Below, one piece after another: positions 1 through 9,246 of a stretch of 36,594 nt of DNA. Every line of letters starts with the position of its first letter. Within the stretch, counting starts at the first letter, position 1. The translations under genes and the position numbers were made by a program. Source of the stretch: Chrysochromulina tobinii (Eukaryota; Haptophyta; Prymnesiales; Chrysochromulinaceae). The stretch spans positions 1-36,594 of the forward strand of contig JWZX01003104.1 of assembly GCA_001275005.1 (NCBI GenBank). The letters run 5' to 3'. The notes under the pieces were generated by a model. It searched no databases and was not told where the DNA came from. It saw only the letters and a program-made list of their open reading frames with translations.

Positions 1-50
1 ATGCGAATTTCCGGCAACTGCCATTCACAACAGAATTCACGCGGTGCGTC

Positions 51-3000
51 ATGGAGGACTTCGCTTGCGCCTGGCTTGGCACGAATCCTTTCGAGGAAGT
101 CTGTGCGCGCGACAGCTGGCCCGGTTCGCCCGCCTCTGGTGGATGGACGTCGCCTGCGACAAGCACGTGCGCGACCGATGACGAGTCCGAGAGCGAGCCC
201 GCCATGCTCATGAAGCAAAACACGAGCTGTACGCAGCTCCAATCACAGCTCCAATCTCCGCAGCAGCCGCAGCAGCCGCAGCAGCCGCAGCAGCCGCAGC
301 AGCCGCAGCAGCCGCAGCAGCCGCAGCAGCCGCAGCAGCCGCAGCAACTTCAGCAGCAGCAGCAGTGGCAGTGGCAGTGGCAGCAGCAGCAGCAGTGGCA
401 GCAGCAGCAGTGGAAGAAGCAGCAGTGGCAGCAGCAGCAGTGGCAGCAACAACTGCAGCAGCAGCAGCAGCAGCAGTGGCAGCATCAGCCGCAGCCGCAG
501 CCGCAGCCGCAGCCGCAGCAGCAGCAGCTACATCAGCTACATGAGCAGCAACACCAGCAGCAACACCAGCAGCAACACCAGCAGCAACACCAGCAGCAAC
601 ACCAGCAGCAACAGCTCCTGCAGCTCCAGCAGCTCCAGCATCGATTTCAAAGGCACGCCACCCATAACGAGCACCAGCAACAGCTGTGGCTACCGCAGCC
701 GCAGCCGCTCTTCCAGCAACAACCATCGCATCCTCATCGAGACGTTCGCTGGCCCGAGCCTCTGCAATTCGATGCGATGCGGCACGGCCCGCCCGTGAAC
801 GGAGTTCACCAATCCGAGCCCCGCCCATCCGATGAGCGTCGAGATCTCCGCCGTCGAGATCTCCGCAGCGGTCTCTACTGGGGTGATCATGCTCATCGGC
901 CAGCTGATTACGAGACTCGATCACCATCTTGCCACGACGACTTCAGAGTCCGTTCAGGGCCAAGCCGAGATGAGGTACCAGTGGACGTGGACACTGCAGA
1001 GCAGCGAACGGCTGAATGGCGCTCATTGGAATGGGCCCGTGAGAAGGAGCGCCAAGCAGCGCGGCAGCGCTGGCAGCTGCTGTCCGAAGTCGAGAGTAGC
1101 CTGCGGGAGCGCCGACCAGAGGCTGTGAAAGCTGCGCTACGGGCGGCAGCCGCGGGCCGGGTGGAGGTGCCAGGGGCGTGGCTCGCGCATGCCTTGCTGC
1201 TCGCCGCGCAGGAGAGCACCGGTGCCTTTGCGGAGTTGTTACATGAGCTCTCCACTGGTCGAAAGCCAGCCGAAGATCTTGAGAGCTCTACAGGAGCGGC
1301 TGAGGAGGCGACTCGTTCAGCCAATGGGCCAGGGACCACACAGCAGCCGCGCGCTCTCCGCCTCGATCTCGCGTGCTATGCTGAGCTGCTCGCGGGGCTT
1401 GTGGCAGATTGTGGCGCTTGCCGGCCGATAGCGGTACGACTGTGCCTCAATCTCGCGCTGCCCGTGGGTGCTGAGCCAGTGCAGCCACTGCCAAGCGGTG
1501 TGACGGACCTCGAGGCTGCGCTTGCCGAGGAGGGCACGCAGGAGGACGGCGAGATGCTCGAGGAAGTGATGGTGCGTGCAGAGACGTCGGAGGTGCTGGG
1601 GGCCTCCCAGCCCCTTGTGGGGGCAGGTGCCCAAGGAAATGGTGCGGCGAATGGCCGTGGCGACGGGGATGGCACTCGCGAGGGGGCAGGCATAGGCGAG
1701 GCGGACGTCAGTGTCAGTGATCGCCAGGTTGACGATGTTCTGGTGGCGGTAGAACACGGAGCGCAGCAACTGCTCGAGTTTTGTGGATGCACTGTGCGGC
1801 CTTCCCTGAACGGCATCTATGAGCGGGCGGACGAGTTTGCGAGCTCGAGCGTGAGCTCGCGGCCAGTGTACCGCATTCAACGGCCGACGGTCCTGGCGGG
1901 CAATGAGAGTGCTGACGAGGCTGCGGAGGAACAGCCGCAACTGAAAGGGTCGCAGTGGCTCTGCTTCTTTTGGCAATTTGGTGACTCGCCCAAGGATGCT
2001 GGCTGGTGGTTTGGCGCCGCCTTGGGCTCTAAGGAGGGGATCGTTGGGTTTTGCCCTTCGGATGCGCCGCTGCCGCCTGCGAAGGGGGCTGTCTGGCAGC
2101 TGCTGCCTGAGCGCAAGGGGAAGCGTCGCACGCGCGATGCCCAAGCCGGCTTCAAGCGAGCGACAGAGCGACGAAGACCCGACGAGGTGCTCGCAGATGC
2201 TGACGCCGAAACGCCGCGTCCGAGCGCCGAGGAAGCTGTGAGGCGACTTGACGTCAATGAGCTGCTGGGGCGCGTATTTGGGACGGACGAGAGGGCGTCG
2301 CGATACTTTGGACACTTTGGGTGCGCATTACACCTCGAATTCCTCGAAGAGATCCTGGATGTTAGGCGGCGGCTCAGGTCGCGCACCGCGGACAGCCTCA
2401 AGCGGGTTGGGCTCATGGTCGCCCCCGTGCGTGCAATCAAGGTGGTACGCTTTCCGGCTCGGCACGGCGGTCGACACAAGCTCAAGGTGACTTTTGCTCT
2501 GCCTCGCAAGACTGTGGCGAGTGAGCTGCGTCTGAAGAAGGGCGAATGTGTGCTCGTCTCCTCGAGCAACCCGCTGGTCGACTCGGTCGGTGAGGGGACG
2601 CTGCTTCAGCTCGCCGACGACAAGGCTGTCGTTGGCCTTGAGGCGCCCGCTGCGTGGGAGGTGGACGACACCCGATGGCAGTCCGGTAGCTGGCGGCTTG
2701 ACGCAGGGCCCAATCGAACGAGCTACACGCGTCAACTGGCGGCACTGGTGGGCTTGTGCACAACTCGCTCACTGCGCCCATTGCAGGCACTGCTGCTCGC
2801 CGGGGACGTGTCGAAGGCTGCTGAATGGGCCCAACGGGAGCGCGAAGGACTCGACCTGCATGGGCAGCTCGAGGCACCAGCGAACAGGGAGGCTCGTGCA
2901 GCATGGGCACGCGTGCAAGGGGCGCACGTGCACGCCGGGACAAGAGCGGCGGGCATGGCGCCGACGACGGACAGTCCCGGTGCGGCCATCCACGCCATGG

Positions 3001-6000
3001 CGGCAGGCGAAGCATCAGGGGAAGCATCTGAAGCGTCTGGTGCTGCGAAACTCGAAGTGTCAGCGGCTTCGGAGGAGGTGCCCATGCCGACGGACCCATC
3101 AGACCGTGCACCCCCATTGGCTATTCCAACCTCGCCGTCGCTGCCGCCTCCGCTGGTACAGCAGCTGGCCATGGAGCCACTACGAGACGGGTTGGACCTC
3201 GAGGTGCTGGCCAAGCTGCAAGAGGAAGTGGTAACCGCGCCCCGGCTCTCCGACTCGCAGCGGCGGGCCATCTTGGCCGCATTTCAACGGCGGCTCACTA
3301 TCATTCAGGGGCCGCCAGGCACCGGCAAAACCTCCACGTCGGTGCAAATTTTGCGCGGATGGGCGGCGCTGCAGCTGCGCCCAGCGCTTTGCGTAGCCGA
3401 GTGCAACGTTGCCGTAGACAACATCGCTATGGGGCTGCATGCAGTGGGAACCAAGGTGGTGCGCGTCGGCCGAGCTGACAAGGTGAGCGAGCGGCTCGAT
3501 GCATTTGCTCTTGACACACTCGTGGTGCGACGCCACTGCGATCGCGAGCTAGCTGGGCTCACGCAGCGTGTGCACGCGGCGGAGCAGCGCCTGGTGCAGG
3601 TGCGACGCGAGCTGGAGGCGCTCGAGGCCTCCGTGCGGCTGCGGATGAGCAACTTGGTGGTATTGAGCGATGAAGAGCTGCGACGACGATTGGCCGAGAC
3701 CGAAGAAGCGCAGCACGCTGCTGCGGCGGACGACAGTGCTTTGGCAAGTGGTGAACGGGGTCGGGATGGCGCCGAGTCTGCTGACGCCGCTGCAAGAGAG
3801 TTACCAACGGCCATGGAGATGTGTGGATGCAGCGTCCAGGAGCTCAACGGCCTGTACCGAGCGCGGACTCTCGCTCAGGCGGAGGAGCCGACCTCGCCCA
3901 ATCTCACCTCGGCCAATCTCACCTCGCCGGATCCGGCCCACGTCCCCTCCGTGACTTTGGAGCAGGTGCTGCCTGAGGGACCTGCTGGTGCCACGAGGGC
4001 GCCGGCTGTGTGCTTCTACTACGCAGGTGGTGCGGAGCTTCCATCTGGTTGGTACCTGAGCCGCCGCACTCCCTTGCTCGCTGGGCAGCCCATCGGCAAG
4101 AAGAAACGCAAGCATCTCGTTGGCTTCTGCCCCTCCGTGCCGACTCCATTGCCGCCGTCGCAGGGATGGAGCGTCGTGCGTAATGGGATTCAGCAGGCAG
4201 ATCCGACGGCCGGCTTTCAGCCACCACCGCGAAGACCGCCGCCGGGGCGCGCTGAGCTCATCGAGGCGCTTCGTGCGCGAGAGTTTGCTGCGTTGGGTGG
4301 TGCTGCGGCGATCGCGGCCATCGAAGATGCAAAGGCTGCCGCAGACAGTGCCAGAGCCGACGTGGTTGCTCGTGGCGACCTCAACCGCCACCAAGTGGCC
4401 GGTGCGAGCGCCATCTTGATGGGCCTGGACGCGCAGGCCCTGCAGGAGCTCCAGCATGAGGTGCTCGCCGACGCGGACGTCATCTGCGCTCAGACGCTCA
4501 GCGCAGGCGGCCACTTCCTCGCGCGCCTCGGGCCGCTGCGTGGGCTACTCATTGATGAGGTGGCGCAGGCTACTGAGCCCGCGTGCCTTGTGCCGATCTT
4601 AGCGCGGGGCTGCGAACGCCTCGTGCTCGTGGGTGACCACTGCCAGCTGCCACCCTCGGTGCGTTCTCACGAGGCTGAGGCGCGCGGGCTCTCGCTCTCG
4701 CTCTTCGGCCGCTTGATCGCTGAAGGAGTTCGCCCTCACTTTTTGGACACTCAATATCGCGCGCACCCACGGCTCATGCGCTTTGCCTCCGAGGTCATCT
4801 ACTCGGGCCAGTTGCGCAGCGGCCTGCCGCCATCGGCCCGCCCGCCCGTCCGCGGCTTTGCATGGCCGAGTGCCGTCGTGCCCATCGCCTTCATTGAGGT
4901 AGATGCGCATGAGCAGATTGAGCACGACTCGAAGCTCAACCGCTTGGAGGCCGAGCGGCTCATGGCTCTGCTCGAGATGGTGCTCGTCGCGGGCGATGTG
5001 AGTACGGCCGAGGTGGGTGTGGTCACGCCGTACACGGCGCAGGTGCGGCTGCTGCGGTCCCTCTGGCGGGAACGCTGCACTTCGCGTCGGGTCTCGCGCG
5101 ACGAGGCGCGTGCCCTCGAGATTGCAAGTGTGGACGCCTTCCAAGGGCGCGAGAAAGACCTCATCCTCTTCTCGGCTGTGCGCGCGAATCCAGCGGGGCG
5201 CGTCGGCTTCCTCGGAGACTGGCGCCGGCTCAACGTGCTCCTCACCCGTGCACGGCGCGGGCTGATCGTGCTTGGCCACGCGAGCACATTGCGTCACGAT
5301 CCTCTTTGGATGCACTGGCTCGAGGCTGCCGCGGATGAGCGCGTCATCATCGACCGGCGCCGCTGGCTCGCTGTGCTCGGCCGCGCCATCCAGTCGATCG
5401 ATTGGGATGATGTGGTGCCATTACACCCACAGGGGGCACCCCGGCTACGCAATCTCCTTCGCGAGCTCCAGGGCCTCGAGTACGCGTCGCTTCGTCCCGT
5501 GAGTGCCTTTTGCGAGCACCTTGCAAGGTCGGGCTTGAGTATTGGCAACACGCTCAGGATGGAGGATGCGGGAGCCATGGTTGCCGTGCTCGAGGCGGCT
5601 GCGAACGGATGGTGCGGTGCAAGGGCGGAGATACTCTCGCTCCTGCGCGCCGCGCCCGAAGGCCGGATGCCTCGGGCGGTGCTCGGCAAGGCGGTGCTTC
5701 GGCGGTGGAAAATCACTCACCGTGCCGCTGACGACGAGGGCGAGGGCGACGCCTACTGCGAGGTAGATGCGGCGCCGGAGGTGACTGAGGATGGTGAGAA
5801 GGCGTGTACCCCAGCCGTTCACGCTGCTTTTGGCGCGCGCGAGCGTCACGCGACCGTCAAGCATCACCTCAGTCGCGTCGCGTGCAAGCTGGGCGACGGC
5901 CAAGTAGCGATTGCGGCGCCGTTTGCGCGGCAGCCTGCGCACGTGCCACGGGGATGCGAGTGGGGCGACCTCCCTGGAGCGCCACCTCTCACTGACGAGC

Positions 6001-6185
6001 CGAGCGAGCAGCTGAACCTCGCTGTCTGGCGGTCGCTCTGCTCTGGCGGACGCTCGTCACGAGGAGGGGGGGGCACGGTTGTGCTTGGTGCCACACCCGG
6101 CCCAATGCCCTCGTGGGCCGCCGCGCAGGCAGTGACATCATCAGAGGCGGCAAAACGGGCAGCTAACTCAGAGGGACAGGAGTAG
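51..6185 (+). CDS. UPF1-like superfamily 1 RNA/DNA helicase with two copies of an unrecognised domain
   Basis: This is a 2044-residue open frame without a visible intron, about twice the usual UPF1 length. A low-complexity N-terminus (about residues 65-205) is rich in PQQ, WQ and HQQQ repeats. A beta-barrel-like 1B region follows at about 793-898. The helicase core has Walker A GPPGTGKT at 1087-1094, motif Ia around ECNVAVDNIA, motif II DEVAQ at 1502-1506, motif III GDHCQLPPS from 1528, motif IV QYRAHP from 1568, motif V VDAFQGREKD and motif VI LNVLLTRARRG from 1727. The QATEP stretch after motif II and the LVGDHCQLPP motif resemble UPF1 more than other SF1 members, so an ATP-driven 5'-3' helicase role in RNA surveillance is the likely class. 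The UPF1 Cys/His-rich domain is not visible. Two copies of a CGC...NGxY...VGFCPS domain lie at about 577-703 and 1256-1392. The ATG at 51 is close to the window edge, so an upstream exon cannot be excluded. Confidence 0.9.
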   Translation: MEDFACAWLGTNPFEEVCARDSWPGSPASGGWTSPATSTCATDDESESEPAMLMKQNTSCTQLQSQLQSPQQPQQPQQPQQPQQPQQPQQPQQPQQPQQLQQQQQWQWQWQQQQQWQQQQWKKQQWQQQQWQQQLQQQQQQQWQHQPQPQPQPQPQQQQLHQLHEQQHQQQHQQQHQQQHQQQHQQQQLLQLQQLQHRFQRHATHNEHQQQLWLPQPQPLFQQQPSHPHRDVRWPEPLQFDAMRHGPPVNGVHQSEPRPSDERRDLRRRDLRSGLYWGDHAHRPADYETRSPSCHDDFRVRSGPSRDEVPVDVDTAEQRTAEWRSLEWAREKERQAARQRWQLLSEVESSLRERRPEAVKAALRAAAAGRVEVPGAWLAHALLLAAQESTGAFAELLHELSTGRKPAEDLESSTGAAEEATRSANGPGTTQQPRALRLDLACYAELLAGLVADCGACRPIAVRLCLNLALPVGAEPVQPLPSGVTDLEAALAEEGTQEDGEMLEEVMVRAETSEVLGASQPLVGAGAQGNGAANGRGDGDGTREGAGIGEADVSVSDRQVDDVLVAVEHGAQQLLEFCGCTVRPSLNGIYERADEFASSSVSSRPVYRIQRPTVLAGNESADEAAEEQPQLKGSQWLCFFWQFGDSPKDAGWWFGAALGSKEGIVGFCPSDAPLPPAKGAVWQLLPERKGKRRTRDAQAGFKRATERRRPDEVLADADAETPRPSAEEAVRRLDVNELLGRVFGTDERASRYFGHFGCALHLEFLEEILDVRRRLRSRTADSLKRVGLMVAPVRAIKVVRFPARHGGRHKLKVTFALPRKTVASELRLKKGECVLVSSSNPLVDSVGEGTLLQLADDKAVVGLEAPAAWEVDDTRWQSGSWRLDAGPNRTSYTRQLAALVGLCTTRSLRPLQALLLAGDVSKAAEWAQREREGLDLHGQLEAPANREARAAWARVQGAHVHAGTRAAGMAPTTDSPGAAIHAMAAGEASGEASEASGAAKLEVSAASEEVPMPTDPSDRAPPLAIPTSPSLPPPLVQQLAMEPLRDGLDLEVLAKLQEEVVTAPRLSDSQRRAILAAFQRRLTIIQGPPGTGKTSTSVQILRGWAALQLRPALCVAECNVAVDNIAMGLHAVGTKVVRVGRADKVSERLDAFALDTLVVRRHCDRELAGLTQRVHAAEQRLVQVRRELEALEASVRLRMSNLVVLSDEELRRRLAETEEAQHAAAADDSALASGERGRDGAESADAAARELPTAMEMCGCSVQELNGLYRARTLAQAEEPTSPNLTSANLTSPDPAHVPSVTLEQVLPEGPAGATRAPAVCFYYAGGAELPSGWYLSRRTPLLAGQPIGKKKRKHLVGFCPSVPTPLPPSQGWSVVRNGIQQADPTAGFQPPPRRPPPGRAELIEALRAREFAALGGAAAIAAIEDAKAAADSARADVVARGDLNRHQVAGASAILMGLDAQALQELQHEVLADADVICAQTLSAGGHFLARLGPLRGLLIDEVAQATEPACLVPILARGCERLVLVGDHCQLPPSVRSHEAEARGLSLSLFGRLIAEGVRPHFLDTQYRAHPRLMRFASEVIYSGQLRSGLPPSARPPVRGFAWPSAVVPIAFIEVDAHEQIEHDSKLNRLEAERLMALLEMVLVAGDVSTAEVGVVTPYTAQVRLLRSLWRERCTSRRVSRDEARALEIASVDAFQGREKDLILFSAVRANPAGRVGFLGDWRRLNVLLTRARRGLIVLGHASTLRHDPLWMHWLEAAADERVIIDRRRWLAVLGRAIQSIDWDDVVPLHPQGAPRLRNLLRELQGLEYASLRPVSAFCEHLARSGLSIGNTLRMEDAGAMVAVLEAAANGWCGARAEILSLLRAAPEGRMPRAVLGKAVLRRWKITHRAADDEGEGDAYCEVDAAPEVTEDGEKACTPAVHAAFGARERHATVKHHLSRVACKLGDGQVAIAAPFARQPAHVPRGCEWGDLPGAPPLTDEPSEQLNLAVWRSLCSGGRSSRGGGGTVVLGATPGPMPSWAAAQAVTSSEAAKRAANSEGQE
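258..660 (+). repeat. CAG-rich coding repeat (PQQ, WQ, HQQQ tracts)
   Basis: A tandem 9-mer CAGCAGCCG runs from about 258 to 345. It is followed by degenerate CAG/TGG and CAG/CAC arrays to about 620. All of it is in the reading frame of the helicase and encodes Gln-rich sequence with interspersed Pro, Trp and His. Confidence 0.85.
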
Positions 6186-6782
6186 CAACGGTATTCAAGC
6201 GCCAAGGTGCACAAGAAGAGCCCTCGTCCCACGCCACATGGTTACGATTGCTCCGAGTACGAGCTCATCTAGGCGGAACGGAGCCGCGCGCAAAAATAGA
6301 TCCTCAATTAGGCTTCATCTTGGAGAACGCACTTCGCACCAGTTCGCACGGCTTCGCGCGGCGACGGCGCGGGCACGCTGCGAGCACACGCATCTGGGGG
6401 ACCGTAGGGGAACCGCTCTCTGGACGGCGCGCGCGGTGCGTACCGGCCGTATCGCGTATGCCACGAACACCGCGCCGACTCGTTGCCTCTTAGAAATACT
6501 ACGCGGCGGTGCGCTGCCGTAAATGTCGCGAATTATGCGGACCCGGAACGTGGACCGTTGGCGTTGCGGCGAGACCGCCGACGGTCGCGCACCCGACGGA
6601 GTGCCGCGGACCGGACCGGATCCAAAACCGCTAAGCGTGCGTACTGTCGTGAAACTGTGCGGTTACGCCCGCCCGGTCGCGGCTCGCGCCGGCCGCCACG
6701 ACACCGCTATATAGCGTTATTTTTCATAGCTGTGTATAATAGCTGTGTACAGTAAGTCGTATCATCGAGCCTCGAGCGCGTC
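6186..6782. other. Convergent intergenic region, no gene seen
   Basis: This lies between the 3' ends of the helicase (+) and SLX1 (-). It is GC-rich to about 6700, then AT-rich (6710-6760) with two copies of ATAGCTGTGTA at 6726 and 6739. The short open frames show no recognisable protein pattern. It probably holds both 3' untranslated regions. Confidence 0.6.
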
Positions 6783-7199
6783 TCAATCGCTGTCGTCGGT
6801 ATGTCCATCGCTGAGTGCAGTCAGATCGATGCAGGCGAGTCGTGGAGAGTCTTCGGCCTCCGAGTATGTCTCTGAGCTGAGCCGACTGGTCGGCGGCGAC
6901 CATGCGAGGGCGGGAACCCGAGCCCACCACGAGGCAGACGGGTCGGTGGTGCCATGCTCAGCATCGTTGCCATCCGTGTTTCCATTCGAGAGCTCCGAGT
7001 CAGACTCGCTTGAGTTGGACTCATCCGAGCAGCGGAAGGCGCGTGCGAGAGCGGCGTCGTCCACGACAAAGTCGTCCATCACCTCTCCGTCGTCACCGCT
7101 TGTGCACTCCTCATCGGCCACTGGATCTCGCCAGCTCGTCTTCGGGTCCCGTAAGTCGCCCTCCTTGTCAGGTATGAGGAAGCTCTGTAGGAACTCGTT

Positions 7200-7259
<60 letters not shown>

Positions 7260-8081
7260 CTCGTCTCCGTCGTCACCCGCCAGACTCGTCGCCAGCACGC
7301 CGATACCGAGCACACGCACACGCAGCGGCCTCCGACGCACGAGGATGCCAGCTGCGGTGGGGCACCCCGCCGTGATGCATATGGCACGGCCACGCATGAC
7401 GAGTTCGCGACGCAGCACGGTCTCGAGGGCTTCGCAACCTACTCCCGCCCCTTGCGAGCCATCGGCCCATAGGCCATGCAGCAGGTGCACAGCCAGGGCT
7501 CCCTCGTGCTCCGCGTCGAAGCTCTCCGTGCAGAGCAGCGCCGCGAAAACTTGCAGCCGGATTGCTGTGGAGTGCGAGCGCTTCGTCACGCGCAGGTCGC
7601 CAAGGCCACCCTTGAGGAAGCGTGACATGGTCGGGTGCTGCCACGCCCATTCAAATTGCAGCGCCGCGACTTTGCTGCTGAAGCCGTGCACGAAGAACAA
7701 CATCTCCCACGGTCGACCCACACGCGTACGCCGAGCGCCGCCCTTGACCTCGCCGTTGTGTTGCCGCAGCCTTCGATGCGGGTTGACGGTGAACCCGATG
7801 TATGTCTTGCCCGGACTTGAGAGCGAGCGAAGGAGATAGCAGCACAGAAGGCACGTGCCAGCAGCCCCAGCGTCCTGGCTTGTCTTCTCACGGCCTGAAT
7901 CACGGCCACCTTCGCGTGCACCCCGCCCCCCGAGGCCACCGCTTATGCCTGCGCCGGTCTTGCCGCTGCTGAGGGATCAAAGGGCGTCGCGGCAGTCAGG
8001 GCTGGCGATTGCCTGCCAGCCCGGGAGGGTTGTGGGGCATGGCGTGGATGGCGTGGAAGAATCTCACCTGCTCACGACCAT
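6783..8081 (-). CDS. SLX1: SLX1-type GIY-YIG structure-specific endonuclease, two exons
   Basis: SLX1 is the catalytic subunit of the SLX1-SLX4 nuclease, which cuts branched DNA such as Holliday junctions. Exon 1 is only 14 nt (8081-8068, ATG plus three more codons and two bases). The donor is GTGAG, the intron is 7969-8067 (99 nt, acceptor CCCTCAG), and exon 2 runs 7968-6783. The join keeps frame and gives 399 residues. The GIY-YIG domain spans about 46-120: CCYLLRSL at the first strand, TYIGFT at 60-65, [12 protein letters not shown] at 67-78, then RPWEM and VHGF, and the presumed catalytic Glu at 111 in QFEWAWQ. The N-terminal 40 residues are Gly/Arg-rich. Family members normally carry a C-terminal RING/PHD-like zinc finger. 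None is visible here in any minus-strand frame; instead there is an ED-repeat and a Ser/Asp-rich acidic tail. No ATG exists in frame in exon 2 upstream of the nuclease domain, which supports the microexon start. Confidence 0.88.
7199..7260. repeat. TCGTCC hexamer array encoding the Asp/Glu tract of SLX1
   Basis: About ten tandem copies of a TCGTCC unit. Read on the minus strand it is GACGAG repeats giving an alternating Asp-Glu run inside the C-terminal part of the SLX1 frame. Confidence 0.85.
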
Positions 8082-8222
8082 CTTCTGATTTTTTTGAAGT
8101 TGCGCGGCCCACACACAAGTGCCGCGTGGACACAGTTCGAAAACTCTTCACTGCCGGTGCCCGGGAAAATACGATTGGCACGTGCCGCGTTAGCCGCCTA
8201 CTCACAATGCCGGCTCTTCCTT

Positions 8223-8975
8223 CTACGCCATTCTGTTGAATTGGGCTGCAAGCCAATCGGCGTGCCGGCGGCTCCCAAGCGCGCAATCCTCCGCTGCTGA
8301 CACGTACTTGGGCGACGGAGGCACCGCGATTTCGGCATCGAGCCACCGGCTGTACATATGGTGTTCGCGGCGCGCCTCGAGCGGCAACAGCCAGCTCGTG
8401 CCACTTGGCGTCGGCGGCTGCGAAGCCCTGGCCGCAGAGGTGGCGCTGGCGGCACGTGCAAGCTGCTTCTCAAGCCACTGTACGTGGTCGTCCTGCGCCG
8501 ACAGGTCCTGACCGCGCAAGACGGCGTTCACGCCCGCTGGAAGGCGCACATCGGGTTGGCGTGCTTGCACGAACGGCGGCGTTGGCGGTGGTGCTTGCTT
8601 CGGGGGCGATGGCGGCAGCCGGCGCAAGAAGCTGGCCAGCGGCGGTGGTGGCAGAGGAGGTGGCGAAGGAGGCGAATCAGTGACCTTCAACGAGGAGCCC
8701 CTCCGCGCGCCGGCGAGTTGTGCCTCAATCCAAGCAGAATGCCTGGGGGTTCCCAGCGCTCTGTCGGTCGAAGCCACCCGTAGAGCAGAAGCAGAAGACG
8801 CCGGCGGCGCCCGCGATGACAAGCTGCTTGCGCCCGCAATCTGGTGCTTGAGCCACTCGCTGTGATCAGTAGCTTCCGTCTTACGGGTAGGCGATGCCTC
8901 TTGCGGTATGCCTCGGGAGCGTCGCAGTTGCGCCGCGAGCCAATCTGCATGCTCAGAAGTCCCAAGTTCAGCCAT
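8223..8975 (-). CDS. Protein with six copies of an HxxWLxxQL-type motif, function unknown
   Basis: This is a 250-residue frame starting at a true ATG, with no recognised domain. Six short motifs share the pattern H-x-x-W-[LI]-x-x-[QE]-[LIF], usually with an Arg, Asp or Glu before the His. They lie at residues 8-17, 37-46, 78-87, 163-172, 206-216 and 237-246; the fifth has one extra residue. The linkers are disordered-looking, rich in Pro, Ser and Ala, with a Pro-rich stretch at 101-135. A periodic W, L/I and Q/E spacing would place the hydrophobic residues on one helix face, so each copy may be a short helical docking motif. The gene lies 141 nt upstream of the SLX1 start and on the same strand. 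A scaffold or multivalent adaptor is inferred only. Confidence 0.65.
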   Translation of the reverse strand: MAELGTSEHADWLAAQLRRSRGIPQEASPTRKTEATDHSEWLKHQIAGASSLSSRAPPASSASALRVASTDRALGTPRHSAWIEAQLAGARRGSSLKVTDSPPSPPPLPPPPLASFLRRLPPSPPKQAPPPTPPFVQARQPDVRLPAGVNAVLRGQDLSAQDDHVQWLEKQLARAASATSAARASQPPTPSGTSWLLPLEARREHHMYSRWLDAEIAVPPSPKYVSAAEDCALGSRRHADWLAAQFNRMA

Positions 8976-9246
8976 TTTTCTACCAAGCGCTCCGGACGGC
9001 GCGAACGCGTGATTACCGGTACCTGTTTAAGTCATGGATTGAGTACTGTAATCAAAGAGCTTGCACGATCATGGGTCGGTTAGCTCCCATAAACCTTACA
9101 TGTATTCCTCAAAATTGCATGCAGTCAGTTTTACATCCGAAATCTCTCAACGCGTTTCCTTAATTCCTCAAAGGTCCAAATCGAAAAAGTGGTCGGCATC
9201 AAGTCCATTGTCTGGTCGTCAACAGGACGCTTGCAAAGGGCAAGGT
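8976..9246. promoter_or_regulatory. Probable bidirectional promoter region
   Basis: A 271-nt gap separates the start of the six-motif protein (-) from the ATG of the NHL protein (+). It is more AT-rich than the flanking coding DNA between about 9020 and 9180. No defined box is recognised. The assignment rests on the divergent gene starts. Confidence 0.4.

Noticed and set aside
208-927. Long minus-strand frame of almost pure alanine
   Set aside because: It is the antisense reading of the CAG-rich helicase N-terminus and has no independent features.
6745-7839. Plus-strand Ser-rich frame of 364 residues
   Set aside because: It is antisense to SLX1; the poly-Ser is the complement of the Asp/Glu hexamer array, while the minus strand has a clear nuclease domain.
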